From Desmodesmus armatus (lineage: Eukaryota; Chlorophyta; Chlorophyceae; Sphaeropleales; Scenedesmaceae), in NCBI GenBank assembly GCA_007449985.2, contig VIIQ02000892.1, positions 69,501 to 133,500 on the forward strand: 64,000 nt of DNA, in the 5' to 3' direction. Below, piece by piece: positions 55,438 to 64,000 of this stretch; within the stretch, counting starts at the first letter, position 1; every line of letters begins with the position of its first letter. The notes beneath the pieces were generated by a model. It was given only the letters and a program-made list of their open reading frames with translations, made no database searches and was not told where the DNA came from. The position numbers and the translations under genes were made by a program.

Positions 55438-58400
55438 ACAATGACAGCTGGGCGCACCACAGCGGCTGTGACACCAGGGCTCAAAGCAGGTGAGACTGGG
55501 GTAGAAAAGTGTCTGCGGTGTGTCCGCAGCCTGGGCTCTGGTTGCTTTGTGGCTTTGGTTGCTCGCGACACAAGGATGCCTTCGAGGGCGCCTGCTTTCT
55601 GGAGACACACCGCAAACCACTCGCCTGCATGGTGCAGTGCAGCCTTGCTGGACCAGGCAGAGTAATCTACATACATGTATGTGACGCCTGCTGTTGCTGC
55701 TGCTGCTTGTACTGCTTCTGCTTGTGTAGCCACCCTTTTGTTGCAAGTTGCCCCACCCTTCGTCAGCACCGTCCTGCACAGAAGCTTTTGACTTTCCCGT
55801 GCTGGCTGGGCTGTGCTGCTTGCTGCTGCATGCAGGGGCTGATTCTGCCGGTGCAGGACGAATGGGCTTTGAGTTGCTCATGTGGATGTACTCTGAGACA
55901 GCTGCTGGCTGCATGTCGGCAGCAGTAGGTAACAGCAGCAGCGTGGCAGTGACCTGTAGCAGTTGCAGCAGCATTGATTCCATGTGGGACCCTGGCACAG
56001 CCTCAGCGCGGACATGCCTTGGGCGCAGCATGCAACAGTGTGGAGTGTCACTACTGCTGCTTGCTGCTTTCTTGCTGCGCAGCAGTGCGGCTGTGACTGT
56101 GCTGGTGTTGGTGGGTCAGGCAGCGTCTGTTCTGGTCTTTTGTAACCTTTGCCGGTTGTTTGCCTGGTCGCGTCCACGGGTGTGTGAACACAGGTAAGTA
56201 AATCTATGCGTGAGAGAATTGGACTGGCATTTTGTTATTGAAGAGTCATGTACCTGTTAGTGACCTGGACGGCCAGGGGGCAGGCTGGTGGGGTGGCAGC
56301 AGATGCGTGTGTTTGAAAGAGGTTCAGCACGTGATGCAGAACTAGATCAAAGAATGAAATATGCCACTGGCTGTAGGTAGGCTCACAGCGGGTATGTCAG
56401 CATGCACGCAGTGTGCGCACACTGCGTCTTTTCGCGCAGAGACCCACGTAGGGGAACTGAACCCCAGATGAACTTAAAGTTCCTCTCAAACATCCAAAGT
56501 GGAACTGAACGTTTTTATACCCTTTCTGCATCTTTGGTGCATTGTTTAAGCAAGTTGTCCGCGGACCCCTTATTCGCGGCTCTCCTTTCGCGAATTCCAC
56601 GAATTCCACGGATTTCACGAATTTGAAGCTTCAGAAACAACTTACAAGGGCAATATCCACGGGACACCACATGGCTCTACGAGCCCCCGCGTACTCTACG
56701 GACCCTATGGCTCTAAGAGCCTCCGCGTATTTGCTACCAGCCTGTGACTTTTAAAAACACCTCAAGTCACTACATCAAGTGAAGTGACAAAGTAACACTT
56801 GGGAGATGTAGTGAAGTGCCACAGCGTAACACTTGGTCAAGTGAAGTGCCTAATTCAAAGGATACATAAAAAAAAGAAGTATTGGGGTGCATGTCTAGAG
56901 AATGCAGGTCCGGAAGTTGAATGGGTAGGGGAAGACAGGGCAGGGCAACAACACATGTCTTCAGGGTCAGTAAACTGATATTAACTAATCTAAATGCATC
57001 TAGGGGGCCGCCACCCGTATGACGTGCACGCTCCTCTGAGTTCCGTCCCTTCCAAGCTTTTGTATTACCTACAGCAGCACAACCATTCACCGTCAGTCCA
57101 GGAGGCAAAGTTGTCGTAGGCGATGCACGTAGTGACATGTAGAACGATGGCGACCCCAGGAGATTGAGTAGGGCTGGCGTAGACAGGCAGGACGTGTGGC
57201 AGCAGTAGACCTGTACTTTCAGGAGGAAAGGGAGGGCTTAAGCAGCAAGCACAGCATAGATCAAGTTAAAAGCAAAGAGTGTTTGGCAGCAGGTGTGGCT
57301 GTGACATGCAAGCGTAGGCTCATGGACACACTAACTGGTTGCTGCTGGTCACACAAAACGCTGAGGCTGGGCTGCCTGGTGACTGCAACTGAGGGTATTA
57401 GCTGCTGATGAATACACACCCAACACGGCTTGCGGGCACTGTGTGCTCCCCACAGTATTAAAGCCTTTTGTTTTGCTAGAACAGGTGTAAATGCGGCACG
57501 CACTGTGTCTCAATCATGCAAGCCTGCTTTCAGTATCCCAAGAAAAACATTTTTTACAGAGGGGCGCATGAATAGTGCAGTAAAAAAACTCCCAGGCATG
57601 GCAGTGAACACTCCGAGGCAAGGCAAGTAATGTAAAAGGAAACAGAAGATACCACAAACAAATACTGCTACAAACCCAAATACCACTACTCCCGGCCCGC
57701 CCATGAACAGTGCCCCCCCCCCCCCCAAAAACAAACAACCACACCACGCCTTCCACCACATGAACCCACCACTAAGAGAGCCACTCACGTCACAACAGCG
57801 CCCAGACAGACGGCTGGTCGCATACGCTCACACCGCAACCAAGACACCCTCAAACATCAGGACCCCCCCCCACCCACCCCAACACAACCCAACAGCCGTA
57901 TCACCCCTGTCGTACCGTACTAGCGCCATGTCAGATGAGTGCTGTACTGAGCATGTGTTCTGTCTCAAGAGTGTGTATGCTCACACCCCCCGCCTAGTAT
58001 GTGTGTTATGCTCACTTGCAATGCTTCACTGGCATGCAAGCTGCTGTCAATGCTGGGTCGAATGCGCTTTGCTGGTGGTGATTGTATATTACCTTTGATC
58101 AACCTCGCAGATATCAACCGGGCTGTGGTCTGCTGTCGTGTTTGTGTACACTGACACTTGCTATGTCCCTTTGGACTCTTCTCCGCTGGATTACACTCTG
58201 CTGTGGGGAATCACTGCCCCAAGGGTCACTGCCCTTCCCTTCCTGCTTCTGCTAGACACGACTGAGATCCACTCCACAAATGGTGATACTAGGCGTGCCC
58301 TTCACGGCACGCGCTCCCGCACAAGGCCCTCGCATGGCCTGAAGCTCAACAGGCACAAGGCCAAATATCTACCTTGCCCTTTGACCAGGAGTCAGCCAGC

Positions 58401-58559
58401 CATTCTCATGTGGCTCTCTCACCCACTCAACCTCCAACCGTCTCTTCAACCTCAAAGCACAACTCTATGCACAACTCTAGGAACCAATCGGTCAGTAGCC
58501 ACAATCGGGCCTGACAGCCCCGTCGCCCAAAACAGCCTGACAACCTACACACTCGCACG
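55438..58559. other. 3' flank of copy H, then repeat-rich DNA
   Basis: 55438-56200 resembles the flank of copy G, with a donor-like GTGAG at about 55492. From about 56400 composition changes: AATTCCACG repeats at 56590-56630, CACTTGGTCAAGTG-type motifs at 56765-56850, and long intergenic sequence without a supported gene to 58559. Frames at 58138-58581 (plus) overlap the end of the reverse-transcriptase remnant and are not credible genes. Confidence 0.45.
56765..56850. repeat. CACTTG/CAAGTG motif cluster, left copy
   Basis: Several AAGTGAAGTG and AACACTTGG units, including ACTTGGTCAAGTGAAGTGCC. The same motifs recur at 59828-59935, about 3 kb away, on the far side of a reverse-transcriptase remnant, and may mark the ends of one composite element. 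Confidence 0.6.
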
Positions 58560-59037
58560 TCACAAATGCCACTTGGCCTGAGAAAGACGATTGTGCAGCT
58601 CCCCCCACGGAATGGGGGACCTGCGCAGGTCAGGTGGCGGCTGCCATGCCTCCCAGTTGACAACGTATCGTAGGAAGGTGATGCAATCAATCAGATCCCT
58701 GAACAACTTAAAATAGGTTGTCTCCCCAAACAAAGGGTGCTGGGAAACCCAACGCCTCAGCTTCCTCCGGAGGATGCTGTAAGCATATCCCCTGGATTGC
58801 ATGCGCAACACCAGCTTTGCCACCTGTGTCACAAAATCATCCCTCACCATGATCAATTCACTGAACCTGTGCAGCTGCCCCAACAGTATGTTGTATCCAC
58901 TATGGATGGACAAGGTACTGCTGACACTGGTATAACGTACAATGGGTATCTCGGAGTAGCACGGCTCCAAGCGTTTGTCATATAAGAAAGTTTCACTTTT
59001 GACAATCTGCTTGCCCAAACGGGTTGTTATCGACCAA
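58560..59037 (-). pseudogene. Reverse-transcriptase C-terminal remnant
   Basis: About 159 codons in one frame, ending in a TGA at 58560. The segment with SSTLSIHSGYN, LGQLHRFSELI and DDFVTQVAKLVLRMQSRGY, then basic RRKLRRW, has the look of the region after the catalytic core in retroelement reverse transcriptases, where an RxF...RGY pattern is common. The catalytic YxDD part is absent; upstream the frame runs into simple repeats at 59041-59617, so the 5' part has been lost or replaced. I cannot assign the clade. Treat as a decayed fragment. Confidence 0.55.
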
Positions 59038-59040
59038 GAG

Positions 59041-60298
<1,258 letters not shown>

Positions 60299-62873
60299 CT
60301 ACTCATCCTCCGCATCAGAAAAACTCTCTGGGGCTTGATCGTACACAAGGTCTTCCACTGGGGCTGAGCCTGGTGGCAGATCAGGGCCCTCATCTGGCAT
60401 CCTCTGCCAGTACATCTGCAAGAAAACACATGTTGCATGGTTTATGGACAACATGGCATGGGCGGAAACATTGGCTGCGTGCTGCTGCTACTATATCTCA
60501 AATTTGCACCGAGTACCCACGTCTGCACTGTGCATCCGCTGTATCCCACAGCATGCCCCCTGACCTCAATATTGGATGCCTGCGGGCTAACTGCCACCAG
60601 GTAAGGTGCCATCTCTGCCAGCTGCTGCTCGTTGAAGCGGCCCTCGGCCAGGGCCTGTTTTGCCGCAAAGCGAGCTTGGAAGACGAGGCACCGCCGGAAA
60701 GGCCGTGCAGGTGTTCTGAAAGTCAACACCTTGCCATGCAAGTCGATGAACCTCAGAGGATGTCCCACTCCATTCTTCAGCCTGGATGTGGCGCATGCAG
60801 GAGCTGTTGGTTAAAGGCAAGACAATCTGCACTGTTGGTTGAAATTGCAACACTCAGACTCTCCAAATGCTGCTGCGCAGCTAGGGTAGCCACATTTGAC
60901 AGTTCCCATCCTCAAAACACAGTCCGTCCCCACAACACAAGAAGCACGACACACTCACATGCGAAGCTGGGCCTGGGCTTCAGAAGGCAGCTTGTCATTG
61001 CTTTTCCAAGGGTAGCTCTTGGTGTCCTGCATCAGCAGCTCTGGAGGCCCCAGCCAAAGCACCCGGTACTCTCCCTGGGCCCTGTCATTGCCCTGCCTGC
61101 CCTCCCAGGTGATGCACATGTACCCATTGTCAAACGCCTCCTCCAGAGGCCTGCGCAATGGAAGCACACGATGTGGTGTCAAGTGAGATGCTCTGTCTCT
61201 GTTGGAGTGGCCATGTGCGGGGTGCCTCCACTTGCGCAATCCGCCCATGGTGCAGCTCAATACAAATGGCACTCCTGATAGCACTCTTTGGCAGTGTCTG
61301 CAGTCCCCGCATGAAGCATGGCCAGCACCTACTTGATGAGAAGCAGCCCATTGGCAGGATCATTGATGTTTGTGAAACCCAGCACCTGGGCAACCTCATT
61401 GCGCCAGCTGTACTTGAACAAGTGCGTGCCGCACACCAGCTGCTTGGGCACAAACTTGCCCAAGCCCATGCAGAATAATGTGTCTGGCTGTTGTGGGTCT
61501 TTGCAGCCATACGCCTGCATGGTTGCAGCACACAGTGAAAGGCAGGCCAACCTCTGTTGTGCAATTACCATTGCATGGGACGAGATACCTCCAAAGTACG
61601 GGGCAGTTGCATACTTGACTGCTTGATAGGCAGTGGCTTGGAGCAGTGCACATTTGAGCCTGCGTATGACTGCTGACACAACCAGCACAGTCGGTTCAAG
61701 TGCACAGGGCAAGAAGCAATGTCAATTTGGGTGGAGGTGGCTTGCAACACTGGGAGCTCCTCACCTCAATGAGAGCTTGCTTGAAGTTGGGATCCCGGTG
61801 CTGCGTGGCCTGGCTGGAGGTGTACTTGAACTGCCAACATGCACTGTTGCGCAGATAGGTGTTGGTCACCCTGAGCTCACTGACAAAGGCATCCTGCTGC
61901 CTGACCATCTCCAGCAAGGGTTCCCTCAGCAGCTCTAGGGGCAGTAGTACATGTGCACCGCCTGCAACAAAGCCAAGCAGCAAAATACAGCGGCGCTGGT
62001 GTACGCTGAACACACTGCAGCAAACAACGCGAAGGCTTTGAAACAAGGCTGACCGCATCAAACAAGTGCCAGAGCTGCCCTCTTGATATGCAAGTGACCC
62101 AGGCCCCAGCTGGAGAACGATGAAGGATGGCGCCCAGGAATAGTGGGAATCTCACCTGCTGCTGCTGCTGCTGCTGTGAATCATTGGCAGAAGCCCAGGG
62201 GTGTGCATGCAAGGACACAGGGACAGGGCACGCAGCCCATGCAAGGACACAGGGACAGGGCACGCAGCAAAGTGTCAAACATGAAATCAGCAAAGTGCAG
62301 GAGCAGGTGACTGTTCTGGAACACTTGAATCGAACCCAATCCCTCCACAAGCTTCATGATCTTGTGGTAGCTGGCACGTTGCCAAATGCTGGTACTTTTG
62401 TCATTCTTGACAGCTAAAGACTGCTGCTGCATTGATTCCAGATTACGAGCAGAAGAATGCTATGCTGGGTCTGCAGGTTGTGCCACATTATCATGCAACC
62501 CTGCAGCAAGCTACCTGCTGCTGCAACTGCCTCGGGGCAGCATGTTGCTGCTGCTGCATCATCATGCATACCTGTTCTGCTGAAACCTTGCTCGGAAATG
62601 ACGCTATCTCTAGAACATTTGTTCACAAAGTAAAAGGTTGGCCACTAGGAGGCCAGCACCCTGGCTGTGTACCCAACCAGTCGCACCTGACTGCTGCTGC
62701 ATTAGCAACAGTTTCTGCTGCTCCTGCGCTGCCAAGCGCTGCTCCAGCGCTGTCAGGCGTTGCTGTAGTGCCACCTTCTCATCTCCGGTGGCCCCTGTCA
62801 ACTCCTTTTCCACCTGTGTGATTTTGGCATCCAGTGCCTTCCGCTCCTCTGCTGCATCTACTGCTGCAGCCAT
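60299..62873 (-). CDS. HNH-nuclease-like protein with N-terminal coiled coil
   Basis: Predicted 363 aa. Exons in transcription order: 62873-62687, 61961-61765, 61514-61333, 61150-60959, 60781-60565, 60415-60299; all borders GT-AG and phases agree. Residues 1-62 form a charged heptad-like coiled coil (ERKALDAKITQVEKEL, LTALEQRLAAQEQQKLLL). The central part fits an HNH_2-type fold: a Cys near residue 132, H159 in CGTHLFKYSW, N183 in DPANGLLLIKPLEEAFD and D196. The tail is acidic (SFSDAEDE). Such proteins are common multi-gene families in green algae and fungi; a DNA-cutting role is inferred from the fold only. The first His-side motif (GTHL) is less canonical than AHL, so activity is uncertain. 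The 725-bp first intron contains a tandem repeat and an unexplained minus-strand frame at 62181-62432. Confidence 0.76.
62206..62267. repeat. 32-bp tandem duplication in HNH gene intron 1
   Basis: Two copies of a unit starting CATGCAAGGACACAGGGACA at 62206 and 62238. Confidence 0.9.
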
Positions 62874-64000
62874 CCTGCTTCCTGCAGCACGAAGACGCCC
62901 ATGCATGGACATGAGATGGACATCTCTACGCATTCCAATATGTTCTGCTGTGTTGACAGGGCTCCTGCAACGTTGCCTGAAGCGAACCTGGGTTCCAGAG
63001 CTGCTACTGAAGAATGCTGTTGCCAAAACACAGGAGTGGCTTGGAGCGCTGCTCGTTGCTCTTGCCTCAAGTTTCTTTAGGATACCTAGCACCTCCAGAA
63101 AAGCTGCAAATCGTATCAGATAACTTCAGTGAACGCTCTGACCTCCGCCATCAATGGCCAAGTCCTGTTTTCCTGGGCTATCGACTGCTCCAGTAGATAC
63201 TGTTAACGTGAATGAAGACATTGCAATGAGGCACAGCAGCAGAAACGCAAGGCAGAAAAGTAACATGCCAGATGATTCCGCTGCTAGCTGAGAGCAGCAG
63301 AGGGCCTGAAAGGTGCATCAAAATTGGTGGTCATAGAAATAAGCTTATTACAGCTCCCTTCGACGCGAGAAGTGTGTTGCTGCGAAAAAAGAGCGTGCAG
63401 TTCAAAACCGCGTCAGCATAAACCCCAGAAAACCCTGAGCCAGGCTAGTTCCCAGGGGTAGTAAGGGGGGGTAGGACACTACGTCGGAAAAGCAGGGCTC
63501 CCTTCCGTCCGCGTACCCGTCGAAGTAAGGGGCAGGCAGCCCAGTTTCCGTGGCCCTACGTAACTTTATGTCAACTGCCAGCATGCATCATCTGCTCTTG
63601 TCATGTGCTTGGTGCATAGCACAGCTGGCACTCCCTATGTCCACACATACACTTGCTGGACTTGTAAGGCAGGGGGGCTGTCTGCCCCCCTGGACCCCCG
63701 CCACCGGTACTGTTGTGCTGCACTGCTGCACTCTTGGCAAGAGAGACAGCAGCACCATACACATACACTTGCTGGACCTGGACCCCGCGATTACTGCCTG
63801 TCTTGCTGCACAACATTCATTCAGGCACTTGCTGGTCCTGCAAGGCAGGGGGGCTAGCCGCCCCCCTTGCCCCCCGCGATCACTTCGAAGTGTTGCTGCA
63901 CTACAGTCAATGCCGGCGGGGGTCCAGGGGGGCAGACAGCCCCCCTGCCTTACAGGTCCAGCAAGTGTATGTGTGTGGTGCTGCTGTCTCTCTTGCAGCA
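62874..64000. other. Upstream flank of HNH gene to window edge
   Basis: Holds the 5' UTR and promoter of the minus-strand HNH gene. The plus-strand frames here overlap its first exon and are not supported. From 63640 on the sequence is a foldback repeat. No gene seen. Confidence 0.5.
63642..63975. repeat. Foldback element with arms of about 60 bp
   Basis: Left arm 63642-63703 (ACACATACACTTGCTGGA ... CTGGACCCCCGCC) and right arm 63914-63975 are near-perfect inverted copies. Part of the arm (CACTTGCTGG(A/T)CCTG) also occurs inside at about 63768 and 63827, and the last 35 bases of the window are the inverse of 63728-63770, so the structure is nested and probably continues past the edge. Confidence 0.85.

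Noticed and set aside
62325..62345. T-loop-like GGGTTCGATTC on the minus strand
   Set aside because: No matching T-stem, anticodon arm or acceptor stem around it; not a tRNA.
62181..62432. 83-codon minus-strand frame in HNH intron 1 (IWQRASYHKIMKLVEG...)
   Set aside because: Looks protein-like but its phase does not fit either neighbouring exon, and skipping it joins the flanking exons exactly in frame. Could be a remnant.

Overview
The window reads as nuclear DNA of a unicellular green alga, most likely a chlorophycean (Volvocales-type; a Haematococcus-like genome would fit, but this is an inference from style and not a match). The reasons are intron-rich genes with GT-AG borders, CAG/CTG repeats that become polyglutamine in proteins, Ser-Pro-rich secreted proteins of cell-wall type, purine permease and SRR1 genes of plant kind, a eukaryotic tRNA-Pro, and many 10-29 nt poly-C/poly-G runs, mostly in introns and intergenic DNA.

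Layout. (1) 1-5.1 kb: two F-box-like/leucine-rich-repeat (LRR) genes. (2) 5.1-11.6 kb: gene-poor DNA with a dispersed repeat and one tRNA-Pro(CGG). (3) 11.6-19.0 kb, minus strand: a 17-exon AZG-type adenine/guanine permease whose introns hold copies of its own exon ends. (4) 20.6-25.2 kb: two tandem secreted cysteine-rich proteins; only the second has a long Ser-Pro linker. (5) 25.9-28.9 kb, minus: an SRR1-domain protein with polyglutamine, divergent from (6) 29.7-32.0 kb, plus: a twin-CX9C mitochondrial protein resembling mitoribosomal mS37/CHCHD1. (7) 35.4-55.4 kb: six more LRR paralogues, one on the minus strand and five head-to-tail on the plus strand every 3.2-3.9 kb. (8) 55.4-60.3 kb: repeat-rich DNA with a 5'-truncated reverse-transcriptase remnant beside a composite simple-sequence block. 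(9) 60.3-62.9 kb, minus: a six-exon HNH-nuclease-like protein, then a foldback repeat at the right edge.

The eight LRR genes share one plan: a 5'-UTR intron whose acceptor lies just before the ATG (seen for seven; the eighth is cut by the window edge), one large exon with an F-box-like N-terminus and irregular LRRs, a short last exon encoding a conserved (A/G)PGDEPVWRQLL-type cap, and a donor-like site just after the stop. Open reading frames that run past the first exon therefore have false C-termini. One copy (37.9 kb) is broken by a frameshifting deletion. Another (52.6 kb) carries a 953-bp inverted-repeat transposon with an 8-bp target duplication; the transposon ends supply GT and AG so that it could be removed in frame as an intron. 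That is the most striking observation here. A second small mobile unit of about 60 bp (oligo-G plus a hairpin) is shown by a filled/empty site comparison between two neighbouring LRR paralogues.
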